Of a stretch of 20,446 nucleotides of DNA, positions 13,856-20,446 are shown one piece after another. Source of the DNA: JAVBMP01 sp031552195. GTDB lineage: Bacteria; Desulfobacterota; Desulfovibrionia; Desulfovibrionales; Desulfovibrionaceae. Location: positions 1-20,446 of the forward strand of contig JAVBMT010000007.1 of assembly GCA_031552195.1 (NCBI GenBank), written 5' to 3'. A program made the position numbers and the translations under genes. Under the pieces are notes generated by a model. That model was not told where the DNA came from and did not search any database. It worked only from the letters and a program-made list of their open reading frames with translations. Within the stretch, counting starts at the first letter, position 1, and every line of letters begins with the position of its first letter.

Positions 13856-14518
13856 CTAAAACTTCACCGTAAGAGGCAGCAGTTCCAACAAACCGAGCAA
13901 CGCCGACTGCGTCGCGGCCAGGCGTATGCCCTGACGCGGGCTGTCCGGCCGCACTCCGGCGCAAACCTGAATTTTTCCGGAAAAAAGGCTCGTCCGCGCT
14001 CCGAGCAAGATGCGCCTTTCCGGCATGTACTCAAGGCTGGACGGGCCGGCATCTGAACCCAGGTAGCATTCCGGAGGCAAAGATCCCGGCGCTGTCCGCG
14101 CCGTTCCTTGCGGCGGGGCGGCGGCGGAACGCAAGGCCCAGGCGAGGCATACCGTACCCACCGGTTTCTCCGGGCTGCCGCCGGAAGGCCCGGCCACGCC
14201 GGAAACCGCCAAAGAGCAATCCGCGTCCAGAACGTCCAGCGCCCCCAGGGCCATGCTCCTCGCCACCTGCGGGCTAACTGCGCCGTGGTCGCGCAGCTCC
14301 CCGGCGCTTACCTTGAGCAATCTTTCTTTCATCTCGTTGGAGTAAACTACCACGGCCCCGTTAAACCAGTCCGAGCTTCCGGCCAGGCTGGTGCAAACGG
14401 CGCTTACCAGGCCCCCCGTGCAGGATTCGGCGGTTCCAAGCCTGAAGCCGCGTTTCCGCAGGGCGGAAGACAGCTCGGCAAGCAGTTCCGCTAAATATGC
14501 CTTTTCCATGGCGCTCAT
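13856..14518 (-). CDS. pncC: CinA C-terminal domain protein (PncC-type nicotinamide-nucleotide amidohydrolase)
   Basis: This 220-residue protein would deamidate nicotinamide mononucleotide to nicotinate mononucleotide, recycling pyridine nucleotides. The signature TAESCTGG (29-36) carries the catalytic Ser (S32), and VVYSNEMK supplies Y59 and K64. AVSGVAGPSGGSPEKPVGTV spans 104-123. Stand-alone PncC proteins are about 160-165 residues. The excess here is a 45-55 residue insertion (about 130-190, rich in Pro, Gly and Ala) before the last helix. The ATG at 14518 is chosen because GGAG lies just upstream and it follows the transporter stop by 22 bases. An upstream start would place 41 unconserved residues inside the transporter gene. 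It is probably co-transcribed with that transporter. Confidence 0.9.
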   Translation of the reverse strand: MSAMEKAYLAELLAELSSALRKRGFRLGTAESCTGGLVSAVCTSLAGSSDWFNGAVVVYSNEMKERLLKVSAGELRDHGAVSPQVARSMALGALDVLDADCSLAVSGVAGPSGGSPEKPVGTVCLAWALRSAAAPPQGTARTAPGSLPPECYLGSDAGPSSLEYMPERRILLGARTSLFSGKIQVCAGVRPDSPRQGIRLAATQSALLGLLELLPLTVKF

Positions 14519-14540
14519 ACGGGCTCCGCCACTCGCCGCC

Positions 14541-15773
14541 CTATTGCGGACCCGCGCAGTCGTTGCCGCTTTTGGATTGCTGGCCGGAATAAAGGGCTTC
14601 ACTGTATTCCTCCGCGTAAATGCGCAGCATGACGGCCGCAAAGCTTAAAATAAGCGGGCCGTAAATCAGGCCGAACATGCCGAAGGCCCTGATGCCGCCA
14701 AAAACCGACATAAACAGAAAAAGCACGGAAAGGTTGGAACTGCCGCGCATGAGAACTGGCCGGAGAAAGCTGTCGATGCTGGTGACTATGCCGCCGCACC
14801 AGACCAGCAGGAATACGCCCCAGGGCCAGTCGCCCATGATAAACAGATACGCCGCGGCCGGGCCCCAGACCAGAGCGGTGCCCACCACGGGAACCAGGGC
14901 GGCGAAAGCCATCAGGGTGCCCCAGAAAATAGCCGGAATGCCTACAACGGCAAGCCCTATCCCGCCCACTATACCTTGCACGGCCGCCACGGAAAGCCCG
15001 CCCACCAGCACCGCCTTGGACATGCTGCGCAATTCGCCCAGAATATGGTTTTTCTGTTCCTCGCGCATGGGCAGCAGTTTTTTAAGTCCGCCCAGCATCT
15101 CTCTTCCGTCTTTGAGCAAAAAGAACATGATCAGCAGAAGCAGAACCAGGCTGCTTACAAAGGTGAAGGTATCGCTAAGCAGGTTGGTGCCCCAGCCCAG
15201 CAGCGCCTGCCCGGTTTCGCTTGCGAATTTGAGCAGGTTGGCCCGCACCTGAGCCGGCACGATCTCAATGCCGAAGCGTTCGTGCATCCAGCCGAGAACC
15301 GGAGCTATCTCCTCATTGATAAAGACGTCCAGATGCGTGCCGGACAGCCAGCTCATAACCGAACTGATGCTTTTGCTGGCCTGCTCAACCAGTGAAAAGC
15401 TGAAAAACACCAGGGGGAAAGCTATGATAATGACCAGGAACAGCAGGGTGAGCAAAGAGGCGAGCACGCCGCCCCCCCCGATTTTATTCCTGACCTTGCT
15501 GTACAAAGGATAAGTCAGGGCGGAAAAGATGCAGGCCAGAATTATTGTGTGGATGAACGGCCAGGCCAGTATGCCCAGCAGATAAAGCGAAAGGAAAAGA
15601 AAAGCGAACAGGAACCAGGCGAAAATGCCGCTGCGTTCGTTCGCGTTCAGGCGCAGAGGAGTCTGGTGCGGGGCGGGTTCCTCCGTTTTTTCCTTGTTCC
15701 TGCCGGAAAGTTTTTGCAGAACGCCCGGCAATTTTTTTTCCGCCGCGCCGGTTTTCTTTGCCTGTTTAGCCAT
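14541..15773 (-). CDS. AI-2E family transporter (PerM/TqsA/YdiK-like membrane protein)
   Basis: This 410-residue inner-membrane protein has about seven or eight hydrophobic segments. A soluble basic N-terminus of about 45 residues (AKQAKKTGAAEKK) comes first. It is followed by a hydrophobic block at about 49-85, a pair near 105-130, a large hydrophilic segment, and a C-terminal set from about 210. Family traits are FFLLKDGREM, IGIPAIFW-like VVGIPAIFWG and the late segment with IDSFLRPVLMRG and FGMFGLIYGPLIL. Members have been assigned export of autoinducer-2, or sodium/proton exchange and ion permeability; the substrate here cannot be named. AGGAG lies 6 bases before the ATG. The PncC gene follows 22 bases after the stop. 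Confidence 0.92.
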   Translation of the reverse strand: MAKQAKKTGAAEKKLPGVLQKLSGRNKEKTEEPAPHQTPLRLNANERSGIFAWFLFAFLFLSLYLLGILAWPFIHTIILACIFSALTYPLYSKVRNKIGGGGVLASLLTLLFLVIIIAFPLVFFSFSLVEQASKSISSVMSWLSGTHLDVFINEEIAPVLGWMHERFGIEIVPAQVRANLLKFASETGQALLGWGTNLLSDTFTFVSSLVLLLLIMFFLLKDGREMLGGLKKLLPMREEQKNHILGELRSMSKAVLVGGLSVAAVQGIVGGIGLAVVGIPAIFWGTLMAFAALVPVVGTALVWGPAAAYLFIMGDWPWGVFLLVWCGGIVTSIDSFLRPVLMRGSSNLSVLFLFMSVFGGIRAFGMFGLIYGPLILSFAAVMLRIYAEEYSEALYSGQQSKSGNDCAGPQ

Positions 15774-15863
15774 GTTCAGCTCCTGATGCTTTACGCGTTA
15801 TTCCATATATATGTTTTGTTCCACAATGCATGTTATGCTTGCTTACGGTTAAATACGCAAGGG

Positions 15864-15887
15864 AAAAGCCGCCGCGTGAAGGCTTTT
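15864..15887. repeat. 7-bp hairpin between the transporter gene and uvrC
   Basis: AAAAGCC (15864-15870) and GGCTTTT (15881-15887) pair perfectly around a ten-base loop. It lies in the 244-bp gap between uvrC's end and the AI-2E transporter start. It may be a secondary terminator for uvrC transcripts or part of the transporter leader. Confidence 0.35.
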
Positions 15888-15903
15888 AGCGGAGAACTTT
15901 ATT

Positions 15904-15934
15904 AAAAAAAACGCCCAGGCAGACAGGAAGGGCG
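15904..15934 (-). terminator. Intrinsic terminator of uvrC
   Basis: On the minus strand CGCCC (15934-15930) pairs with GGGCG (15916-15912) across a 13-base loop and is followed at once by eight T's (15911-15904). The stem is short but GC-only and the U-run is long. It lies 84 bases beyond the uvrC stop codon. Confidence 0.6.
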
Positions 15935-16017
15935 GATTACGGCGGTTCGCACGCCTGAATTACATGCAGACTCTGCCCATATGCGGGTTTGCGCGGAAAA
16001 AGACGGCGGCCTCCGGC

Positions 16018-18000
16018 TCAGGAAGGGCCGACCAAAATACCCAGGTGTTCTTTCAACGCCTTGGCTTTTTCCCGCCCGATGCCGGGCACGGAGCGCAGTT
16101 CCTCTTCATTCGCCTCGGCCATGGCCTTTATGGAACCGAAACGCTCCCAAAGCAGGGCGGCGAATTTCGGCCCGACGCCGGGAATGCGTTCAAGCTCGCT
16201 GAGCATGCTCCGTCGCCCGCGCGCCTGCCGGTGCCGCCCCAGGACGAAATCGTGCGCATTGTCGCGCACATGCTGCAAAAACAGAAGCTCAGGCGAACCG
16301 GGGCGCAGAGGCAGAGGGTTGGAACGGCCCGGCAGAAAAATGCGGTCTTCAACGTTACCCGCCCGGCGGATGGCCCGCCCGAAACTTTTGCCTTCCTCAT
16401 CGTCGTCGCGCGCCTTGGCTATACCGGCCACCACAAAATAATCCAGCGGGAAAACTCCGCCGGGTTCCTGCCCGCCCGGCCCGGCGGCGAAGGCTTCGGA
16501 CAGGGCGCGGCAAACCGCGTTAAGCTGCCCTTTTCCCCCGTCCACCAGCAAAAGATCGGGCCAGGGCGGCCCGCTGCCTACCCTGCGCCCGGCCCATTCC
16601 GCCAGAGCGGTATAGTCATCGTTCCGCGCACCGCCGTTTCCCGCCTCCTCAAGGCTATAGAGGTCGTAAGAGCGCCAGTCTTCCCGCATCGGCTTGCCGT
16701 CTTCAAACACAACCAGGCCCGCGCGCACGTCCGTTCCGCTGATGTGCGAAATATCGACGGCCTCCACCCGGCGAACCGGCCTCGGCCCGCCCAGGCGCTG
16801 GGCCAAAATTTCCGAAAGATCGCTGTGGCGCATGTTTTTGGCGTATTCGCGGGCGTTGGTCGCGGCGAGGTTAACCAGGCGCTCTTCATCCGGTCCTTTG
16901 GGAGAGAGGAGGCGCACCGGGCCGCCTTCGGCCTTTTCTCCCGCTCCGCGCCGCAAATCAGTCAAAAAATCTTCCAGCGCGGCCAGGTCTTCGGCCCAGC
17001 CCGCCTCATCGCTTTCTTCGCTTCCCTGCCCACCGGGGCGGATGAACGGCGCGATCACACGAGGCGGCGCTTCGCCGGCTTGGGCGTAAAACTGCGACAT
17101 AAAGCTCAAGATAAGCTCAGAGGCGTTTTCCAGCGCCAGGCCGGACCAGAAAAAACTGCGCCCGCCAAGCAAAACGCCCTGCCGCACGAAAAGCAGGCCC
17201 AAAGCCAGGCCGCCCGAAGCCTCGGCCACGCCGAGAACGTCGATATCCTGATTGAAGGGCAACACTACGGCCTGCCGCTCCACGGTTTTTTCAATCGCCC
17301 GGATCTGATCGCGCAGGGCTGCGGCCTGCTCAAAACGCAAGGCGTCCGAATCAGCGCGCATTTCCCCTTCCAGCTGCTGCACCAGCTCGCGCGAACGGCC
17401 GGAAAGCAGCAGTTCAACACGTTTCAGCATGGCGGCGTAAGCTTCCTTGTCAACCTCAAGCACGCAAGGGGCCGCGCATTGCCCCATGTGGTAATACAGG
17501 CATGGCTTGCTGCGGTTTTTAAAGGCCCGGTCATTGCAGCGGCGCAAAGGGAAAATGCGGTGCACGGCCTTCCAGGTCGCCTTGGCGTCTCCGGCCGAGG
17601 AAAACGGCCCGAACAGGCGCACCCGCCCGTTTTTTTTGCCGGTCCTGGCCTTGCGGGTTATTTCCAGCCGTGGGTACGGGTGTTCTCCGTCTATGCGGAA
17701 GAGGACGTATTCCTTGTCGTCGCGCAAGACGATGTTATAGCGCGGGCGGTGTTTTTTGATCAGGCTGGCCTCAAGCAGCAGCGCTTCTTTTTCCGTTACC
17801 GTGCTGATGGTTTCCAGCGAGGCCGCCTGCTGCGTCATAACCCTGGTTTTCGGCGCAAGCAGATGCTCGTCCCGGAAATAAGAGGCCAAACGGCGGCGCA
17901 GCACTTTGGCCTTGCCAACGTATAAAATACGCCCGTCAGCGTCCTTGAACAGGTACACTCCGGGCGTGAGAGGAATCGCGTTGAAATCAGGCTTGTCCAT
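16018..18000 (-). CDS. uvrC: Excinuclease ABC subunit C (UvrC)
   Basis: This 660-residue nuclease makes both incisions in nucleotide excision repair. The GIY-YIG domain has Y16 (PGVYLF), Y27 (LYVGK) and metal-binding E77. Four cysteines, C155, C167, C175 and C179, match the Fe-S cluster site known in UvrC. A UVR/UvrB-binding helical pair spans about 205-240. The RNase H-like 5' nuclease has D416 (AVDISHISG), D487 (LLVDGGKGQL) and H583 (RDNAHDF). Two helix-hairpin-helix motifs end the protein (IPGVGPKFAALL and VPGIGREKAKAL). The ATG lies 6 bases after the MFS exporter stop and has no clear ribosome site, suggesting coupled translation. Its expression therefore probably depends on the exporter's promoter and leader. 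Confidence 0.98.
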   Translation of the reverse strand: MDKPDFNAIPLTPGVYLFKDADGRILYVGKAKVLRRRLASYFRDEHLLAPKTRVMTQQAASLETISTVTEKEALLLEASLIKKHRPRYNIVLRDDKEYVLFRIDGEHPYPRLEITRKARTGKKNGRVRLFGPFSSAGDAKATWKAVHRIFPLRRCNDRAFKNRSKPCLYYHMGQCAAPCVLEVDKEAYAAMLKRVELLLSGRSRELVQQLEGEMRADSDALRFEQAAALRDQIRAIEKTVERQAVVLPFNQDIDVLGVAEASGGLALGLLFVRQGVLLGGRSFFWSGLALENASELILSFMSQFYAQAGEAPPRVIAPFIRPGGQGSEESDEAGWAEDLAALEDFLTDLRRGAGEKAEGGPVRLLSPKGPDEERLVNLAATNAREYAKNMRHSDLSEILAQRLGGPRPVRRVEAVDISHISGTDVRAGLVVFEDGKPMREDWRSYDLYSLEEAGNGGARNDDYTALAEWAGRRVGSGPPWPDLLLVDGGKGQLNAVCRALSEAFAAGPGGQEPGGVFPLDYFVVAGIAKARDDDEEGKSFGRAIRRAGNVEDRIFLPGRSNPLPLRPGSPELLFLQHVRDNAHDFVLGRHRQARGRRSMLSELERIPGVGPKFAALLWERFGSIKAMAEANEEELRSVPGIGREKAKALKEHLGILVGPS

Positions 18001-18006
18001 GGCGGA

Positions 18007-19422
18007 TCAATGCGGCCCGGCCGCGTTTACCTTGGCCCCCTTCCCGGCTTCACGCGGGGTGAAAAGAAAGATGACGGCCGCCGTGACCGTGCCCAAACCC
18101 ATGCCGATAAAAGCCAGGTTAAAGGCCCTTATGGTCGCGGCGTTGGCTCCAAGCTCCATGCCGCCGCTGAACACGTCCAGTAGCCCCGCCCCGAAAGTGA
18201 CGCCGAAACTCGCGGCTACCTGCATGGTGATGGAAAGCATGCAGTTGCCGTCGCTGGCCTCTTTTTCGTCAAGGTCAACCAGCGTCAGCGTATTCATGGC
18301 CGTAAACTGGGTTGAGTTGATCCCGCCGAAAACAATCAGCTGAGGAAGCAGCAGCCATACCGGCATGCCGGGGGAAGCCACCCCCAAAGAGGCGATAAGG
18401 GCGCCGAGCAGAATGGTGTTTATCGTCAGCACCCGCCGGTAGCCGAAACGGGCCAGCAAAGGGGTGGCCACGGCCTTGGCCACGAAAGAGGCCAAGGTCA
18501 TGGGTATCATATACAGCCCGGCCACAGCCGGGGACAGCCCGAACCCGATCTGCAGCATCAAAGGCACGACAAAAGGCATGGCGCTGCTGCCGGTGCGGGA
18601 AAATGCGTTGCCGAGCATGCCCACGCTGAAGCTTTTGTTGCGGAAAACGTTCAGGTTCAACAGGGGGTGGTCACTGTGCGTGGCGTGAAAGACATAGGCG
18701 AACAACAGGAAAATTCCGCCAACGGCCGCCAGGGTGGCGAACTCAAAGCTTAGGTGCAGTTCTCCCAGCCCGGCCGCGGCAAAAGAGATCAAAATCATGG
18801 AAACCCCGAACAGCAGGAACCCGGCAAAATCAAAACGCCGCACGGAGAGGCCGTAAAAATTCGGCAGATAGCGCAAGGAAAGCAGGCTGCCTACCACCCC
18901 CACCGGAATGTTGATCAAAAAAATCCAATGCCACGAGGCGTACTCTACCAGCAGCCCGCCCACAGTCGGCCCCACCAGTGGACCGATAAGGCCCGGCATG
19001 GTGATAAAACTCATGGCGCGCACGAACTCGCTGCGCGGGTAAGCCCGCAAGATAGCCAGGCGGCCTACCGGGGCCATGTTCGCCCCGCCTATGCCCTGCA
19101 CAACGCGGGCCGCAATCATCGTTTCCAGGCTGGTGGACATGGCGCACAACAAAGAGCCGAGCGTGAACACGCCCACTGCCGCGCAAAAAACGCGCCGGGT
19201 GCCGAAGGTGTCGGCCAGCCAGCCGGAAAGCGGAATAAGCAGGGCCACGGTGAGCGTATAGGAAATCACCACGGCCTGCATGCGCAGGGGACTTTCGTGC
19301 AGGGCCTCGGCCAAAGAGGGGATGGCCGTGTTAAGAATGGTGCTGTCCAGCATTTGCATGAAAAAGGCCATGGCAACCAGCCAGGGCATAATAGACATGG
19401 TTTTGCTGTCTGTCTCCGTCAC
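18007..19422 (-). CDS. mdtD: MdtD-like MFS exporter (DHA2 family, 14 membrane segments)
   Basis: This 471-residue inner-membrane exporter has the same length as E. coli MdtD and shares its signatures: FFMQMLDSTILNTAIPSLAE, the motif A region SGWLADTFGTRRVF, VQGIGGANMAPVGRL, and GGLLVEYASWHWIFLINIP, then NSTQFTAMNTLTL. It uses the proton gradient. The Salmonella relative (IceT/MdtD) exports iron-citrate, and others are called multidrug pumps; the substrate here is unknown. The start is placed at a GTG (19422) because GGAGGA lies 4-5 bases before it. The longer TTG start at 19455 has no such site. ATGs at 19398 and 19389 are weaker. uvrC follows after 6 bases. A promoter and a structured leader with a terminator lie upstream. 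Confidence 0.92.
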   Translation of the reverse strand: MTETDSKTMSIMPWLVAMAFFMQMLDSTILNTAIPSLAEALHESPLRMQAVVISYTLTVALLIPLSGWLADTFGTRRVFCAAVGVFTLGSLLCAMSTSLETMIAARVVQGIGGANMAPVGRLAILRAYPRSEFVRAMSFITMPGLIGPLVGPTVGGLLVEYASWHWIFLINIPVGVVGSLLSLRYLPNFYGLSVRRFDFAGFLLFGVSMILISFAAAGLGELHLSFEFATLAAVGGIFLLFAYVFHATHSDHPLLNLNVFRNKSFSVGMLGNAFSRTGSSAMPFVVPLMLQIGFGLSPAVAGLYMIPMTLASFVAKAVATPLLARFGYRRVLTINTILLGALIASLGVASPGMPVWLLLPQLIVFGGINSTQFTAMNTLTLVDLDEKEASDGNCMLSITMQVAASFGVTFGAGLLDVFSGGMELGANAATIRAFNLAFIGMGLGTVTAAVIFLFTPREAGKGAKVNAAGPH

Positions 19423-19489
19423 TGGGTCCTCCCAGGCAATGGCCGTTGCGCGCAATCCGGAAAATTACGGGCGGGAAACCAAAAAAATT

Positions 19490-19515
19490 AAAGGCGCGAA
19501 CCGGTTCGCGCCTTT
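19490..19515 (-). terminator. 26-nt perfect palindrome with U-run in the mdtD leader (putative attenuator)
   Basis: AAAGGCGCGAACC (19490-19502) and GGTTCGCGCCTTT (19503-19515) form a perfect palindrome. On the minus strand the hairpin is followed by AATTTTTTTGG, an intrinsic-terminator layout. It lies about 70 bases before the mdtD start and downstream of the mdtD promoter. It would therefore stop transcripts before the gene unless overridden. Confidence 0.75.
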
Positions 19516-19516
19516 C

Positions 19517-19600
19517 AGGAGCCGGACACCCGGCACAACCGTTACCGTTGCTTCTTTTCAGACCTGGCGGGGTTGGCGGCGTAACCGCCGCCCGGCTCCT
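19517..19600 (-). promoter_or_regulatory. Putative structured cis-regulatory leader RNA of mdtD-uvrC
   Basis: The minus-strand transcript can form four elements. A 9-bp closing helix pairs 19600-19592 with 19525-19517 (AGGAGCCGG/CCGGCTCCT). A 7-bp hairpin lies at 19592-19586/19581-19575 with loop GTTA. A helix pairs 19573-19567 with 19534-19528 with one C-C mismatch. It carries a hairpin CAAC/GTTG (19550-19547/19539-19536) with loop GGTAACG. The two loops are complementary (GTTA with TAAC), suggesting a kissing contact on a three-way junction. The palindromic terminator starts two bases downstream. I do not recognise it as a known riboswitch class. No leader peptide with a ribosome site was seen. 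Confidence 0.5.
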
Positions 19601-19610
19601 TGCTTTATAT

Positions 19611-19639
19611 TTTTTAGCCATCGCGGGGCCTTCTGTCAA
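19611..19639 (-). promoter_or_regulatory. Sigma-70 promoter of mdtD-uvrC
   Basis: On the minus strand, TTGACA (19639-19634) is followed after 17 bases by TAAAAA (19616-19611), four of six -10 positions. AT-rich DNA with a run of A and T (around 19647-19662) lies upstream, resembling an UP element. Transcription would begin about 19604, a few bases before the closing helix of the leader, so the mRNA would start with the structured element. Confidence 0.6.
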
Positions 19640-19790
19640 GCCCGGAAAATCTAAAAAATATCTTGACTATTTCAAAACTTTTACCGAAGGCTAATGGAAA
19701 CATATCCTCCGGAGCGTTCCGGCCTGAGATTCCGGCATCCGCGCTTCCGGACCACTATTAAAAGATTATAAAGTTACAAGGAGAGTGAAT

Positions 19791-20342
19791 ATGCGCAACC
19801 ATTCCGCTTTCAGGCTTCTGCTGTGCGCCTGCGTTCTGTTTGCCCTGCCCGCCTGCAGCATCATTTCGCCCGAACCGCAGGGGCCTGACCCATATTACGC
19901 CGAATTTTCAGACATCCCCATACCCAGAGCCATGTCTGTGGACAATGGCGAAACCTCGCTCAGCTACGGCCCGGGCGGCATGAAATCCGGCGTGCAGTCT
20001 TTCACCGGGCGGGTGGAGGTAAGCTCCCTTACCACGGCTATGGGCGGAAATATGACGCGCGACGGGTGGACGCTGCGTTCCGCCATGCGCTCCGTGAAAT
20101 CGGTGCTGGTGTTTGAAAAGCCGGACCGCTTCTGCACCATATACATACTTGACGGCTGGATGACCACGGAAATGCGTATTTTCGTCACCGGCAAGCTCAC
20201 CCAGGGCGACGTAAGCTTCCCCGCCCCCGTCGCTCCCGCCTTGGATCAGGCTATGCCGGTCATCAGCGAAGAAAAGGCCGGGGTTGAAAGCTACAAGCCG
20301 GGCGGCTTCTCCGGCCAGAGCGGAGTGCAGCCTCTGAACTGA
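19791..20342 (+). CDS. Predicted lipoprotein of unknown function
   Basis: This 183-residue protein starts with a lipoprotein signal peptide: MRNHSAFR, a hydrophobic core, and lipobox LPAC with the lipidated Cys at residue 22. The mature part begins with a Pro-rich linker. It continues with DIPIPRAMSVDNGETSLSY and a segment where MTRDGWTLRS precedes VLVFEKPDRFCTIYI, resembling small alpha/beta lipoproteins of deltaproteobacteria that I cannot name. The tail after about 150 is Pro/Gly-rich and probably disordered. The ATG at 19791 is chosen because AAGGAG (19778-19783) lies 7 bases before it. The GTG at 19785 lies only one base from that site. It is transcribed divergently from mdtD and has its own terminator. 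Residue +2 after the Cys is Ser, compatible with outer-membrane sorting. Confidence 0.88.
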   Translation: MRNHSAFRLLLCACVLFALPACSIISPEPQGPDPYYAEFSDIPIPRAMSVDNGETSLSYGPGGMKSGVQSFTGRVEVSSLTTAMGGNMTRDGWTLRSAMRSVKSVLVFEKPDRFCTIYILDGWMTTEMRIFVTGKLTQGDVSFPAPVAPALDQAMPVISEEKAGVESYKPGGFSGQSGVQPLN

Positions 20343-20369
20343 ACAACGTACGCGCCGAAAATGACGGAA

Positions 20370-20396
20370 GCGGCCCGTTAGTCACTAAAGGGCCGC
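20370..20396 (+). terminator. Terminator of the lipoprotein gene
   Basis: GCGGCCC (20370-20376) pairs with GGGCCGC (20390-20396), and inside it TTAG/CTAA adds a second short stem. It lies 27 bases beyond the stop codon and is followed by GTCCCGTTTTC, which carries a short T-run. Confidence 0.65.
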
Positions 20397-20446
20397 GTCC
20401 CGTTTTCAAAAATCATTAAAAGCGCGACGCGCCGGTGGTCAGCACC

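Noticed and set aside
14519..14641. Longer N-terminus for the PncC protein
   Set aside because: The extra 41 residues would lie within the coding region of the upstream transporter and are not PncC-like.
15964..17925. 653-codon plus-strand open frame
   Set aside because: It is antisense to uvrC, which has all catalytic residues; the translated product has no recognisable domain.
19517..19600. tRNA (including selenocysteine tRNA, because of the 8-9 bp closing stem)
   Set aside because: No T-arm GGTTCGA-type sequence or sensible anticodon arm on either strand; the internal arms do not fit a cloverleaf.
1..20446. CRISPR array, insertion sequence, prophage or integron
   Set aside because: No regularly spaced direct repeats, transposase, integrase or attachment-site pattern was seen anywhere in the window.

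Overview
The window looks like chromosomal DNA of a high-GC, strictly anaerobic deltaproteobacterium, most likely a Desulfovibrionaceae member. The main reason is a close relative of the Desulfovibrio gigas molybdenum aldehyde oxidoreductase (Mop), with all eight Fe-S cysteines and the catalytic glutamate in register. A Desulfovibrio-type molybdopterin-binding protein with a C-terminal four-cysteine motif supports this. No phage genes, insertion sequences, CRISPR arrays, rRNA or tRNA were recognised. Nearly all genes are ordinary core or metabolic genes.

Layout. (a) 1-72: possible 3' end of a plus-strand gene, followed by three consecutive hairpins. (b) 165-3094, minus: a molybdenum-hydroxylase accessory operon (MoeA/MogA-like molybdopterin-binding protein, XdhC, MocA/MobA-like nucleotidyltransferase). 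(c) 3275-3742, minus: a small unrecognised protein. (d) 3998-6844, minus: Mop aldehyde oxidoreductase, followed by strong hairpin terminators. (e) 6845-7706: 862 bp with no convincing gene. (f) 7707-8864, minus: iron-containing alcohol dehydrogenase. (g) 8865-9428: AT-rich intergenic DNA. (h) 9429-12088, plus: histidine phosphatase, moaC, moaA and mog, an apparent molybdenum-cofactor operon. (i) 12236-13609, plus: rpoZ and dnaJ, closed by a 23-bp perfect bidirectional hairpin. (j) 13856-15773, minus: AI-2E family transporter and a PncC/CinA-type amidohydrolase. (k) 16018-19422, minus: an MdtD-like MFS exporter directly upstream of uvrC, preceded by a promoter and an apparently structured leader with a terminator hairpin. 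(l) 19791-20342, plus: an unrecognised lipoprotein with its terminator.

How it fits together. The first 12 kb form a molybdenum theme. MoaA and MoaC make cyclic pyranopterin monophosphate, Mog adenylates molybdopterin, the MoeA-like protein may handle metal insertion, the MocA-like enzyme would add the cytidylyl group, and XdhC would mature and deliver the cofactor to Mop. The alcohol dehydrogenase beside Mop could supply or remove the aldehyde. moaD, moaE and moeB are not in the window.

Most interesting signals. First, a putative structured cis-regulatory leader RNA: a 9-bp closing helix, two internal arms with complementary loops, then a 26-nt palindromic terminator with a U-run, upstream of mdtD-uvrC. 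Second, a perfect 21-bp inverted repeat that forms the 3' end of the mocA-like gene and rewrites its C-terminus. Third, recurring very long perfect hairpins (19-23 bp) at gene ends.
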